This document shows, piece by piece, positions 25,869 to 34,918 of a stretch of DNA of 64,000 nt. The notes beneath the pieces were generated by a model that had not been told where the DNA came from, did not search any database, and saw only the letters and a list, made by a program, of their open reading frames with translations. A program made the translations under genes and the position numbers. The first letter of the stretch is position 1, and the number at the start of each line of letters is the position of its first letter. The DNA lies in the NCBI RefSeq assembly GCF_035998675.1, contig NZ_DASYHI010000015.1:411051-475050 (forward strand), given 5' to 3'. This DNA comes from Telluribacter sp035998675 (lineage in GTDB: Bacteria > Bacteroidota > Bacteroidia > Cytophagales > Spirosomataceae).

Positions 25869-27587
25869 TTAGCGTTTTGCCAGCCCCTTCGGCTGTCCCT
25901 CAACGTTTTGTACCAGGTCTTTTCGGTACTTGTCGACCCAGGTTTTCCGGATGCGCAGGTGCAGCCCGAGGGCGTCGTTGAGCAGTTGGCCCCGGTCCCA
26001 GCCCAGCGCCCCGCTCACCTGTACCCCCGGCCAGAAACCCACGTCTGCTCCCACACTCAGATAAGCCGACAGTTGGGTTAGCATGGGTTCAAGGGCGACG
26101 TCGTAGGTACCTGCATTGCGCGAATAAGAAACTTTTCCTATAAAAGACACCGCTGGCGAAAAACGGCCCGCAGCCCCCATGTGCCAGGCCTGCACCCGGT
26201 TATTGCTGGTAAAAGCCCCACCGGCCGGGGGCAGTCCTTGTTTCAGTTCGGGATTGGCCGTGATAAATGGAGTACCCAGGGTGCGCCCGAAATACGACCA
26301 TCCGTCGCGGTACTGGGCGTGGTTGAAGTAGTTGTCACGACCGCGGTACTTAGCGGGAGAGTCCAGAAACATATCACCTCCCTGGCTCATTGTGTGCAGG
26401 TACTCTACCGTCAGGCGCTCGAGCTGTACACCGGCCAGCGGCTGGCGGCGGTTCTGCCAGCTGATTCCGTTGAGGCCGTCGACCAGGCTGGTCAGGTAAT
26501 ACAGGGAGCCATCTTCGTAGACACTTTGCCGGTACACCAGGAGCGATGAGTAGCCCAGATTCACCTCCAGCGCTCCGTCAATACTCCCCAGGTGATTCCC
26601 CACCCGGTTGCCCCCGTCGAAGCTGTTACCAAACTTGAGAGAGTCACCCGCTACACTCTTACCCGAAACCACGTACAGGTAGGCTTCCAGGTTACTTGGG
26701 AGTCGGCCTTCGGTAGAAAAGAAGGGAGAACGCCCGCCCCACTGTGCCTGCGTGTTCATGCCTCCGTAAAAACGCAGGCGGGAATCGGCTTTTCCCAGGC
26801 GTACGTACAGCGACTTCTGATGCAGAAGGGCACCGGTGACAAAAGGACGCGAGTTCTCAAAAAAACCGTGTGAATAGCTGGCTTTTATCCCCACAAAGGA
26901 GCGGGCCGGCCAGTAGTCGGGAATTCTCAGCTCAACCTTAGGGATAGGCAGGGCGTTACCTGACCAGATATACGACCCCGAACTGAGCAGCGTGTCCAGT
27001 AGCCCTACTACCTCGCGGCGGCGACCGCCGTACAGTTCAAAAGGCCCGTAACGCATTTTTACATAGGCCTCCGGTACCAGCAGTTGCCAGTCGCGCCCTG
27101 TAGTGTTCAGGACTACGTCAGCACCGTAACCAAAATCAACCTTATCAAATTTAGCGGTCTGAATTACTGATTTATAACTCGTATGGACATTCCCCCGCAG
27201 TACTCCGGCTACCGACCCCTGGGGTACTATGCCGTACTGATTGGTACGAAACCAAAAGGGCAGGCTCCCTCCCTGCGACAGCCCCGCGTGGGAAAGATAG
27301 GTACCTGTTTCAACTTGAAACCGCGTGGTTCGCCAGCCAGGTTCTTCAGGACGTACCAGGGTGGCAGCGGGCTGATTGTCCTCTTTATCCAGGGAAGTTT
27401 TTGTCCGGTTGTCGGTTTTTCCGGCGGGTTGTACCTTTATAACGGACTGGCCGGGAATAGATGCTCTCCTGATTCCGGTCAGTTCAAAGCCTGTATTGGG
27501 CTGGTTTTTTGGAGGCTCCTGCGCATACGCGGTCAACGACAGCATGTACACAGCCAGCAGTAAAAATCTGTAAAGACCTTTCTTCAT
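25869..27587 (-). CDS. Capsule assembly Wzi family outer-membrane protein
   Basis: A 572-residue protein with signal peptide (MKKGLYRFLLLAVYMLSLTAYAQ). After a 60-residue linker comes a long run of amphipathic beta-strands ending in aromatic residues, as in an outer-membrane barrel. The segments PFWFRTNQYGIVPQ, VKMRYGPFELYGGRRREVVG and FLDSPAKYRGRDNYFNHAQY correspond to the Wzi signature of Bacteroidota. Wzi anchors or exports capsular polysaccharide at the cell surface. No capsule genes adjoin it. Family call good; exact polymer unknown. Confidence 0.82.
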   Translation of the reverse strand: MKKGLYRFLLLAVYMLSLTAYAQEPPKNQPNTGFELTGIRRASIPGQSVIKVQPAGKTDNRTKTSLDKEDNQPAATLVRPEEPGWRTTRFQVETGTYLSHAGLSQGGSLPFWFRTNQYGIVPQGSVAGVLRGNVHTSYKSVIQTAKFDKVDFGYGADVVLNTTGRDWQLLVPEAYVKMRYGPFELYGGRRREVVGLLDTLLSSGSYIWSGNALPIPKVELRIPDYWPARSFVGIKASYSHGFFENSRPFVTGALLHQKSLYVRLGKADSRLRFYGGMNTQAQWGGRSPFFSTEGRLPSNLEAYLYVVSGKSVAGDSLKFGNSFDGGNRVGNHLGSIDGALEVNLGYSSLLVYRQSVYEDGSLYYLTSLVDGLNGISWQNRRQPLAGVQLERLTVEYLHTMSQGGDMFLDSPAKYRGRDNYFNHAQYRDGWSYFGRTLGTPFITANPELKQGLPPAGGAFTSNNRVQAWHMGAAGRFSPAVSFIGKVSYSRNAGTYDVALEPMLTQLSAYLSVGADVGFWPGVQVSGALGWDRGQLLNDALGLHLRIRKTWVDKYRKDLVQNVEGQPKGLAKR

Positions 27588-28175
27588 AATCTATTGGTGC
27601 AAGTAAGAGTAATCTAGACTTCCTGACACTGGCCGACAGATTAATATTTAATATCTATCAACAGGCAATGTTGCCATAATTGAGCAGGTAGTTGCTGGTT
27701 TTCCAAACTTGCAGCCCCAACCTCCTCCTCCACGTATCAAACTATACGTATCAATCAGACTTGGATTCTGATAGCGAATAACGAGATGAAAAGGATTGCT
27801 TTTCCGGGAGGTTTGTCAGGTAGAAAGATGCAGCACCAGGAAGTACCGTAGGCTGAAAAGATACAGGTGGGAGTAGGTAGTGTACTAACATTAGACTGGT
27901 TTAGTTTGGTGTGGATATATGTCTATTATGTATGGCGTGGATATACATCTGGCAGGCTTTTATCAGGCCTGCTGGTGACTTAGCAAAAAATTGTGCCAGT
28001 AGCTTAGAAAAGTACAATTATCTTTTTTAGACGTATATACGTGCTAAAACGCCCGGAGTGTGGAGAAAGCGATAAGCAATTTTATGTACTTTTTTCCCCA
28101 ACTGTCCATATACGAAGAATCCCGGGAAGGGAGTAAAAATGTCCAATCTGCCAAAAGCCGGAGCGAGGTACTATA
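27588..28175. other. Non-coding stretch, about 590 bases
   Basis: No convincing gene in either strand. It is richer in A+T than the flanks. Short echoes occur: ACGTATCAA-type words near 27737 and 27751, and GTGGATATA at about 27911 and 27937. The right part should hold sequence read by the asnS transcript before its terminator; the left part the Wzi promoter. Confidence 0.5.
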
Positions 28176-28229
28176 CCAGGCAAAAAGGCCAGAGAACCGC
28201 AGCTGCGGTTCTCTGGCCTTTTTGCCTGG
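28176..28229. terminator. Perfect 54-bp palindrome, terminator of asnS
   Basis: 28176-28202 pairs at every base with 28203-28229, with AGCT at the centre. It contains AAAAA on one arm and TTTTT on the other. It lies 28 bases after the asnS stop codon and could terminate transcripts in either direction. Confidence 0.82.
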
Positions 28230-28257
28230 AAACTATATTTTCAAAGCTCGGTTTTTC

Positions 28258-29709
28258 TTAAAACTCCGCGCTCTTGGGGTAGCGGGGGAAGGGAATCACA
28301 TCACGGATATTACCCATACCCGACACAAACAGGACCAGGCGCTCGAAGCCCAAACCAAAGCCGGCGTGGGGAGCCGTACCAAATTGCCGGGTTTCGAGGT
28401 ACCACCACAGGCTCTCGGGCTCAATACCTACCTCGTGTACACGCTGGAGTAGCTTTTCGTAATTTTCTTCCCGCTGGCTCCCACCAATAATTTCACCGAT
28501 CCCCGGAAACAGTACATCCATGGCCCGGACGGTTGGCCCGGGGGCCGCCGCCGACTCGTCGTCCTGCTTCATATAAAACGCCTTTATCTCGCGGGGGTAG
28601 TTGGTCAGGATGACGGGTTTTTTGAAGTGCTTCTCGACCAGGTACCGCTCGTGCTCACTCTGCAGGTCTATGCCCCACTCTACCGGGTACTGAAACTTCT
28701 TTTCCTTATGCGCTTTCGATTTCACCAGAATATCGATTGCCTCGGTATAAGTCAGCCGTTCAAACGGGCTATCTACCACAAAGCGCAGCTTTTCCAGCAA
28801 CGGCATGGAGCGCTCGTTCTGGGGCTTGTTCTTTTCCTCTTCGGCCTGGCGCTTCTCCAGAAAAGCCAGATCGTCGGCGCAGTGTTCCAGGGCATAACGA
28901 ATCACGTACTTGACGAAGTCTTCGGCCAGGTCCATGTTATCTTGCAGTTCAAAGAAAGCCATTTCCGGCTCAATCATCCAGAACTCAGCCAGGTGGCGGG
29001 TAGTATTGGAGTTTTCGGCCCGGAAGGTAGGTCCAAAGGTATATATCTTTGAGAGGGCAAGCGCGCCCAGCTCACCTTCCAGCTGCCCGGATACGGTAAG
29101 GTTGGTTTCGCGGCCGAAGAAATCTTCTTTGAAGTCAATTTTACCCGCCTCGTCTTTGGGAGGGTTGTACATATCCAGCGTAGTAACCCGGAACATCTCG
29201 CCGGCACCCTCCGCGTCGGAAGCGGTAATAATGGGCGTATGCAGGTAAAAGAACCCGTTGTCGTTGTAGTACTTATGCACGGCGTAGGCCAGCGTGTGGC
29301 GCAGGCGCAGGATAGCGCCGAAGGTATTGGTACGGGGGCGCAGGTGGGCGATTTCCCGCAGGAACTCCAGCGAGTGTTTCTTAGGCTGTAGCGGGTACAC
29401 CTCCGGGTCGGCGGTACCGTATACCTGTACATCCTGGATTTTTACCTCTACCGACTGCCCCGAACCCAGCGACGCTACCAGCTGGCCCGTTACTTTAATA
29501 CAGGAGCCCGTCGTAATCAGACGCAGTAGGTCATCGGGTAACTGCCCCGGCTCGGCTACGGCCTGGATCGTATGGATGGTGGAGCCATCATTGAGGGCAA
29601 TGAATATGGCATTTTTGCTTTCGCGCTTGGTACGTACCCATCCTTTTACCTCTACCGACTCGCCTACGGGCGTACTATTTATTAACTGCTTAATCTGTAC
29701 GGGACCCAT
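28258..29709 (-). CDS. asnS: Asparaginyl-tRNA synthetase
   Basis: A 483-residue class IIb aminoacyl-tRNA synthetase. An N-terminal OB-fold anticodon-binding domain (GWVRTKRESKNAIFIALNDGS, split here at about 22-42) precedes the catalytic domain. Class II motif 2 (FRAENSNTTRHLAEFWMIEPE, about 230) and motif 3 (GFGLGFERLVLF, about 455) are present, and the HLAEFWM block is specific for Asn/Asp enzymes. Length and the GSQREENYEKL loop fit AsnRS rather than AspRS. It is a single gene, divergent from rpoN, ending in a long palindrome. Confidence 0.95.
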   Translation of the reverse strand: MGPVQIKQLINSTPVGESVEVKGWVRTKRESKNAIFIALNDGSTIHTIQAVAEPGQLPDDLLRLITTGSCIKVTGQLVASLGSGQSVEVKIQDVQVYGTADPEVYPLQPKKHSLEFLREIAHLRPRTNTFGAILRLRHTLAYAVHKYYNDNGFFYLHTPIITASDAEGAGEMFRVTTLDMYNPPKDEAGKIDFKEDFFGRETNLTVSGQLEGELGALALSKIYTFGPTFRAENSNTTRHLAEFWMIEPEMAFFELQDNMDLAEDFVKYVIRYALEHCADDLAFLEKRQAEEEKNKPQNERSMPLLEKLRFVVDSPFERLTYTEAIDILVKSKAHKEKKFQYPVEWGIDLQSEHERYLVEKHFKKPVILTNYPREIKAFYMKQDDESAAAPGPTVRAMDVLFPGIGEIIGGSQREENYEKLLQRVHEVGIEPESLWWYLETRQFGTAPHAGFGLGFERLVLFVSGMGNIRDVIPFPRYPKSAEF

Positions 29710-30044
29710 TGTTATTTAACTTCTAAATGTTCTGGCTTAACTGAATAAGGCTGCAAATTTAGGAAGTTAAGGCTCGAAAACCTACCTGCCCTACAAGTTA
29801 AAGATTTACCCTATTTTTGGGTTTTTGTGCCTCTATTGTACTTAGCATTAAAAATATTTTATAGGCTAAGGTGTTAATTTTCAATTATATCAAAAAAGGT
29901 TACAAAATATTTTATTCTTATTATAGAATTTGCGCTAATTTGGTACAACTATTGTTAGAATAGCCAAATAAAGTATTAAATGTTTGATGTTTTTAAGGCT
30001 CGTGAGACAAACAGATATTGCTTATGAAAAACCTTTACTGATAC
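29710..30044. other. Divergent AT-rich promoter region between asnS and rpoN
   Basis: 335 bases with no gene. The word AAAATATTTTAT occurs at about 29848 and 29905. A TAATTTGG (29937-29944) resembles a -7 box with one base missing. Both flanking genes must start transcription here. Confidence 0.5.
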
Positions 30045-31496
30045 ATGCAAAAGCTGAGTTTAAACCAAACACTACTGCAGAAGCTGTCTCCGCAGCAGAT
30101 TCAGTTTATCAAGTTATTGCAGATCCCTACCGCCGAGCTGGATGCCCGTATCAAGGAAGAGCTTGAAATAAACCCGGCTCTGGAAGAAGGGGCCGAAGAA
30201 CTACCAAACAACGAGTACGAAACTGACCTGCAGGACGACACCTACGACGACCGCCGCAGCGACGATCTTGACATTGAGAGCTACCTTAATCCGGACGAGC
30301 TCAACGGCTATAAAATGTACGGCGACGGTTCGTTTTCCAACGACGAAGAGGACCGCGACTACCCCATGCCTACCCGCCTGACTCTTGTTGACAGCCTGTA
30401 CCAGCAGTTTGGTTTTCTATACCTGACCGACCAGCAGCGCTACCTGGGCCTGCACCTGCTGGGCAGCATTGAAGGCGACGGCTACCTGCGCCGCCCCCTT
30501 AAAGCCATCGCCAGTGACCTGGTGTTTACGCAGGGCGTTTATACCAGCGAGCAGGAACTGGAAAGCATTCTTAAGAAAGTACAAAGCCTGGAGCCCGCCG
30601 GTATTGGCGCCCGCAACCTGCAGGAGTGCCTGCTGCTACAGCTCCGCCGCAAAGACCAGCGCGACCTTATTGTACAGCTGGCCCTGCAAATCATTGAGCA
30701 CTACTTTGAAGAATTCTCTAAAAAGCATTACGAAAAGATTCAGAAGCGCCTGGGCATGAACCAGGAAGAGGCCCGGCAGGTACTTACCCTTATTACCCGG
30801 CTCAACCCCAAGCCCGGCTCCGTGGAAGGCGACGACGACCGCGCCCACTACCTCACCCCTGACTTTATCCTTACCAGCCACAACGGTCGGCTGGAAGTAA
30901 GCCTCAACTCGCGTAATGCGCCCGAACTGCGGGTCAACCGCACCTTTGCCGAAATGCTGGACACCTACCAGAAAAGCGACAAAACCAACCGTAACATCCG
31001 GGAAACGGTCACTTTTGTGAAGCAAAAACTGGACTCGGCCAAGTGGTTTATCGATGCTATCAAGCAGCGGCAGGCTACCCTGATGCGTACCATGAGCGCC
31101 ATCCTGAAGTACCAGTACGACTTCTTCCTGGAAGGCGACGAAACCCGTCTCAAACCCATGATCCTGAAAGACATCGCCACCATTATTGACATGGACGTGT
31201 CGACGGTGTCGCGGGTAGCCAGCAGCAAGTGCGTGCAGACGGAGTTTGGTCTGTATCCGCTCAAGTACTTCTTCTCGGAAGGTATCTCGACCGAATCGGG
31301 CGAAGACGTCAGCAGCCGCGAAGTGAAGAATATTCTGCGGGAACTCATTGAGAGCGAACCTAAGCGCAAACCTTTTTCTGACGATAAATTAGAAAAATTA
31401 TTGAACGAAAAAGGCTACAACATAGCCCGCCGGACGGTAGCCAAGTACCGCGAGCAGTTGAATATTCCCGTAGCCCGCCTGCGCAAACAGATCTGA
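30045..31496 (+). CDS. rpoN: RNA polymerase sigma-54 factor RpoN
   Basis: A 483-residue sigma-54. Region I at the N-terminus starts QKLSLNQTLLQKLSPQQIQF, the glutamine/leucine-rich activator-interacting part. An acidic region II follows (about 55-110), then the core-binding domain (about 115-300) and the DNA-binding HTH (about 380-400, DMDVSTVSRVASSK). The RpoN box reads ARRTVAKYRE near residue 465. All domains are intact. Sigma-54 needs AAA+ activators, none of which are encoded in the window. The following gene is 80 bases on and has its own promoter. Confidence 0.95.
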   Translation: MQKLSLNQTLLQKLSPQQIQFIKLLQIPTAELDARIKEELEINPALEEGAEELPNNEYETDLQDDTYDDRRSDDLDIESYLNPDELNGYKMYGDGSFSNDEEDRDYPMPTRLTLVDSLYQQFGFLYLTDQQRYLGLHLLGSIEGDGYLRRPLKAIASDLVFTQGVYTSEQELESILKKVQSLEPAGIGARNLQECLLLQLRRKDQRDLIVQLALQIIEHYFEEFSKKHYEKIQKRLGMNQEEARQVLTLITRLNPKPGSVEGDDDRAHYLTPDFILTSHNGRLEVSLNSRNAPELRVNRTFAEMLDTYQKSDKTNRNIRETVTFVKQKLDSAKWFIDAIKQRQATLMRTMSAILKYQYDFFLEGDETRLKPMILKDIATIIDMDVSTVSRVASSKCVQTEFGLYPLKYFFSEGISTESGEDVSSREVKNILRELIESEPKRKPFSDDKLEKLLNEKGYNIARRTVAKYREQLNIPVARLRKQI

Positions 31497-31511
31497 ACCA
31501 GCCGAGTGACA

Positions 31512-31541
31512 TTGTTCGTGTAGTGTTTTAAGTTAATTTTG
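31512..31541 (+). promoter_or_regulatory. Bacteroidota-type promoter for the membrane-protein gene
   Basis: TTG at 31512-31514 and TAATTTTG at 31534-31541, separated by 19 bases: a full match to TTG-N19-TAnnTTTG. The predicted start of transcription is about 30 bases before the gene. Confidence 0.7.
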
Positions 31542-31576
31542 TGGTTTGATACACGAACGAAGCTGTCACAATTCCT

Positions 31577-32215
31577 TTGAATACCCGGTTAGCGCTTATT
31601 CTGTCTGTACTGTTGCATCCGTTGCTGATGCCCACCTACCTGTTTGGCTTACTGTTCCTGTTTGTACCGGAGGTACTTGGTGTAAATGCCCTCAGCGGTT
31701 CGGCGCAGAGTAGCCTGCTGGTACTCCTGTTCCTGAATACCTTTATGGCCCCGGCCCTGGTCATTTACTACTTCTACCGCCTTGGCCACGTCAAAAGCCT
31801 GCACCTGGACACGCTCCGGGACCGCCGCCTGCCCTATATCGTTACTATCCTGATCTATAGCTTTGCTACCTACCTGTTTGGCTGGCAGTTTCAGCCCATC
31901 AGTGAGCTGGCCCCCAACATTGCCGTGGTGCTGGGTAGTATTACCATATCCATGGCTGTGGTAGCGCTGGTGAGCCTGCGCTGGAAAATAAGCGCCCACG
32001 CCACCGGCATGGGAGGCAGTCTGGGGGCTATTGCCTGCCTGTTCCTGCGCTACGGCGACAACACCCTGTTTTATCCGCTTATTCTGGGTATCCTTATTAC
32101 CGGCTGGCTCATGAGCGCCCGTTTGCACCTCAACGCGCACACCCCCGCCCAGGTAGGGGCCGGGCTGGTACTGGGTATGGGGGTAAGTACTATTGCCATC
32201 TTTGTGTTTTTCTGA
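31577..32215 (+). CDS. Polytopic membrane protein, PAP2-like remnants
   Basis: A 212-residue protein with about six hydrophobic helices (roughly 5-30, 45-68, 85-105, 115-135, 150-170 and 185-210). KISAHATGMGG (about 135) and SARLHLNAHTPAQVGAG (about 178) resemble the second and third parts of the PAP2 phosphatase motif, where the two His act in catalysis. The first PAP2 motif (KxxxxxxRP) is only weakly suggested by LRDRRLPY. It may be an active or a decayed lipid phosphatase. The start is TTG; the next in-frame Met is at residue 18. The enoyl-CoA hydratase gene follows 38 bases later. Confidence 0.65.
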   Translation: MNTRLALILSVLLHPLLMPTYLFGLLFLFVPEVLGVNALSGSAQSSLLVLLFLNTFMAPALVIYYFYRLGHVKSLHLDTLRDRRLPYIVTILIYSFATYLFGWQFQPISELAPNIAVVLGSITISMAVVALVSLRWKISAHATGMGGSLGAIACLFLRYGDNTLFYPLILGILITGWLMSARLHLNAHTPAQVGAGLVLGMGVSTIAIFVFF

Positions 32216-32253
32216 GCGCGCCGCCTCGCGACTTCTACTAACTTCCTGCCCCC

Positions 32254-33033
32254 ATGTATCAGCACCTGCTTTACGAACTAAGCGACGGCCTGGCCCGCAT
32301 TACCCTCCACCGCCCCCAGGTCTACAATGCCCTCAGCCCCGAACTGATCCAGGAAATTACCGCCGCCGTACAGGCCGCCGAGGCCGACGAGAGCGTCCGG
32401 GTGGTACTGCTGACCGGTGCGGGCGACAAAGCTTTCTGCTCGGGAGCCGACCTGAAAGCCGGTATGGGCGAAGCCACCGGTATGGGCGACGCCCTGCGTA
32501 CCCGTTACAACCCCATGATCCTGGCGCTGCGGAACCTGCCCAAGCCGGTTGTGTGCCGCCTCAACGGCCTGGCCGCCGGGGCGGGTTGCTCCCTGGCCCT
32601 GGCCTGCGACGTCGTCATTGCCACCGAAGAAGCCTACCTGTCCCAGATTTTTGTCAACATCGGGCTGATGCCCGACGCCGGTTCTACTTTTTTTCTGCCT
32701 CGTTTGGTAGGTATGGCCCGGGCCTTTGAGCTGGCCTCGACGGGGCGGCGGGTGTACGCGCCCGAGGCGGTTGAGTTGGGGCTGATCCAGCGCGCCGTAC
32801 CGGCCGCCCAACTCGACGAGGCCGTCAACGAAGTACTTGACTACTACCGCTCGGCTCCCACCCGGGCCATAGGTACCATGAAGCAGGTACTTAACCAGTC
32901 TCTGTATTCGGACCTGCCTGCGATGCTGGAACTGGAAGCCCGCTACCAGGACGAACTCAGCCAAACCCAGGACGCGGCCGAAGGTATCGGGGCTTTTCTT
33001 CAGAAGCGACAGGCTGTGTATCAGGGCCGGTAG
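32254..33033 (+). CDS. Enoyl-CoA hydratase/isomerase family protein
   Basis: A 259-residue crotonase-fold enzyme. The oxyanion-hole segments are LTGAGDKAFCSGADLK (about 52-67) and NGLAAGAGCSLALACD (about 105-120), and IGLMPDAGSTFFLPRLVG (about 135) carries the catalytic Asp position typical of PaaG-type isomerases. It acts on acyl-CoA esters, in fatty-acid oxidation or phenylacetate breakdown. No other pathway genes are near, so the exact substrate is open. It shares the strand with the membrane-protein gene and ends about 90 bases before tRNA-Arg. Confidence 0.85.
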   Translation: MYQHLLYELSDGLARITLHRPQVYNALSPELIQEITAAVQAAEADESVRVVLLTGAGDKAFCSGADLKAGMGEATGMGDALRTRYNPMILALRNLPKPVVCRLNGLAAGAGCSLALACDVVIATEEAYLSQIFVNIGLMPDAGSTFFLPRLVGMARAFELASTGRRVYAPEAVELGLIQRAVPAAQLDEAVNEVLDYYRSAPTRAIGTMKQVLNQSLYSDLPAMLELEARYQDELSQTQDAAEGIGAFLQKRQAVYQGR

Positions 33034-33074
33034 AGGCTCAGGAGGTATTTTGCAAAATTTTTTAGCCGGAACGC

Positions 33075-33105
33075 TTGCTAAAAATACCGCCAACGGTTAG
33101 TTTTG
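33075..33105 (+). promoter_or_regulatory. Promoter of tRNA-Arg
   Basis: TTG at 33075-33077, a 20-base spacer, and TAGTTTTG at 33098-33105, matching TTG-N20-TAnnTTTG. The tRNA begins 20 bases later. Confidence 0.7.
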
Positions 33106-33124
33106 CAGTCCGATTCAATACAAC

Positions 33125-33198
33125 GGTTTCGTAGCTCAATTGGATAGAGCACCTGACTACGGATCAGGAGGTTTGGGGTTCGAATCCCTACGAGACCA
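33125..33198 (+). tRNA. tRNA-Arg(ACG)
   Basis: 74 bases with a full cloverleaf: acceptor GGTTTCG/CGAGACC, D-loop GCTCAATTGGATAGAGC, anticodon arm CCTGA-CTACGGA-TCAGG with anticodon ACG, and T-arm GGTTCGAATCC. CCA is not encoded. It lies at the edge of a probable acquired region, a common place for integration. Confidence 0.96.
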
Positions 33199-33208
33199 CT
33201 TCACTATC

Positions 33209-33247
33209 AAGCACTTAGCAAGAAATTGTTAAGTGCTTTTTCTTTTA
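33209..33247 (+). terminator. Terminator of tRNA-Arg
   Basis: AAGCACTTA pairs with TAAGTGCTT (33209-33238) around a 12-base loop, followed by TTTCTTTT. Confidence 0.85.
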
Positions 33248-33499
33248 CCTCGCCCACATTTATAAGCTTTCTCTTTCAATGCACTTTCATAAAAGAGTAA
33301 AATCGGATCAAGATTTTTTCCCAATAGCCTCGCTTGCATACTTCTTAAGCTTGAATACTTTACATAAAGGGGCTTATAGAACAACGGGAATTGACCTAAA
33401 ATAGAATGTGTAAACCAATATCAGGAAGAGACAAGTGTAAAGCTATTTCAGTATACTTCAGTATTACAATTGAAGTACTTGCTCTACATATACGCCATT

Positions 33500-34234
33500 C
33501 TATTTTCTTAGCTCCTCAAACACGTCTCCGTGACTGACAAACAGCTTGGCCTTGGAATAGACGCCATTGCTGTTTTGTATGAACTCAATCTGCGCATTGC
33601 CGTCCAAGACGAAAAGGTTTTTAGATATATGAGCAAGCTCAGATATATTACCTGAGATATTGCAAAAAAGCTTGTTTCCCTCACGATAGATGGCCAAGGG
33701 GCCGTATGTGCCGACGAATTTATCAAACTGATCCACGGGTAGGGTGCCAAGGTCCTGGTTTACATGGAGCGCATTGATCAAGTACTCCATCTTTTGTTTC
33801 TCCTTTTCAGTTTTTGCAGTTGCCTGGCGTTCTCTAAATATAAGCTCCTGTGCTTTGATAAGGGCTTTTGCAGCCTCCACTTTTACATCAGGAATTACAC
33901 CCGTGCCCTCCCAATCGGTCTTAGTAACAGGATTTGATGAACGGCCAAATGGGATTTGAACAATATAGCCTTGCCCCACAGAAAAGGGATTAGTGGGATG
34001 CGCACCACCGCCGGTAACTTCCCCTATGATAGTTGCCCGTTTGGCCTGCTGCATACCATAGCTGAAGTCCTCACCGCCTGAAAAAGTTTTTCTGCTGGTC
34101 AATATATACATCGGCATAGAAAGGATCAAGCCGTCTGTCTTCGCCGGGTCGGCATAGTAAAAGGTAGTGTCTTTGTTCGATCGGTTGATTATTACATTTA
34201 AAAGGGTCGTATAACCATAAGGATAATTTAGCAA
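33500..34234 (-). pseudogene. S41 family peptidase, 5'-truncated remnant
   Basis: About 244 codons remain, representing the C-terminal half of an S41 (tricorn/IRBP-type) serine peptidase. The catalytic Ser region reads LTSRKTFSGGEDFSYG and is followed by IIGEVTGGGAHP, both diagnostic for S41B. The N-terminal half, including the usual LIIDLRxNGGG strand, is missing: homology ends near 34240, where unrelated sequence begins. The first codon in the open frame is a TTG of no obvious worth. It is AT-rich. Broken by the rearrangement that also left the recombinase relic next to it. Confidence 0.8.
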
Positions 34235-34308
34235 AAAGCCTTTAATATTGTATTGGTATTGTTATAAAATAATACGGCTAATTAGGTTTTCATCTAATCG
34301 CTTAAAAA

Positions 34309-34627
34309 ATGTCCTGAACTATTGCCTATTTACGTGTCTCGACAATGGACCAGGATCTGGAAAAGAACAAAGCCGACATACTGAACCTGGCCAACGAGAA
34401 GAATTTAGGAAAGGTAGAATTCATACAAGAAAATGGCCGGAGTAAAACTAGGTCGGCCTATTGGCCCGGGGAAAAGTAAATTGGACCAGTACAGGCCGGA
34501 GATCGAAGCTTTACTGCTGCATGGTTCGAGTCAGAAGTACATTGCTGAACGCTACCTCATCACGGAAACAACCCTATCCAACTGGATAAAAAAGAATGGT
34601 ATAAAAAAATATAAAAGAGTTGCTTGA
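34309..34627 (+). pseudogene. Decayed serine recombinase (resolvase/invertase)
   Basis: The first frame reads MS-stop-TIAYLRVSTMDQDLEKNK, the exact N-terminus of Tn3-type resolvases, including the catalytic-Ser strand YLRVS, with a TGA at codon 3 (34315-34317). After about 42 codons it jumps frame near 34433 and continues as GVKLGRPIGPGKSKLDQYRP and a helix-turn-helix ending NWIKKNGIKK, the resolvase C-terminal DNA-binding domain. The middle catalytic part (about 80 residues) is gone. One stop, one deletion and one frameshift mean it cannot work. It is a relic of a mobile element. Confidence 0.88.
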
Positions 34628-34918
34628 CACTGGATAAGGTGTAAATTAAAATCAGGACGAGACAGGGAGTAAGCTTGTAATCCTATTATGGACGAGATAC
34701 CACGCCCTAAAACGGTACCCCTAAAAAATTCACTACGCCGGGCTACGGGAGCAGAAATGTCCAATATCCCACTGACATTCAGCTCCCACCCCTACCTGTC
34801 AAACCATTTCCGTAGCATACTATTAAATCCGTACCGTGCAAAGTATTCGTTAATAGTAGTTTCATTACCTCCCATACCTTTCTATATTGGAATACATTGG
34901 AGGTTGTGTCACTTTATC

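Noticed and set aside
28060..28452. Plus-strand frame of 130 codons over the asnS 3' end
   Set aside because: It runs through the palindrome terminator and antisense to asnS; no family resemblance.
33125..33198. tRNA-Arg as integration site with attachment repeats
   Set aside because: I looked for a second copy of the tRNA 3' end at the far side of the block (about 43-44 kb) and saw none, so att sites are not reported.
34688..34918. N-terminal extension of the HTCS protein
   Set aside because: The extra 77 codons precede a good signal peptide at 34919 and resemble no domain.
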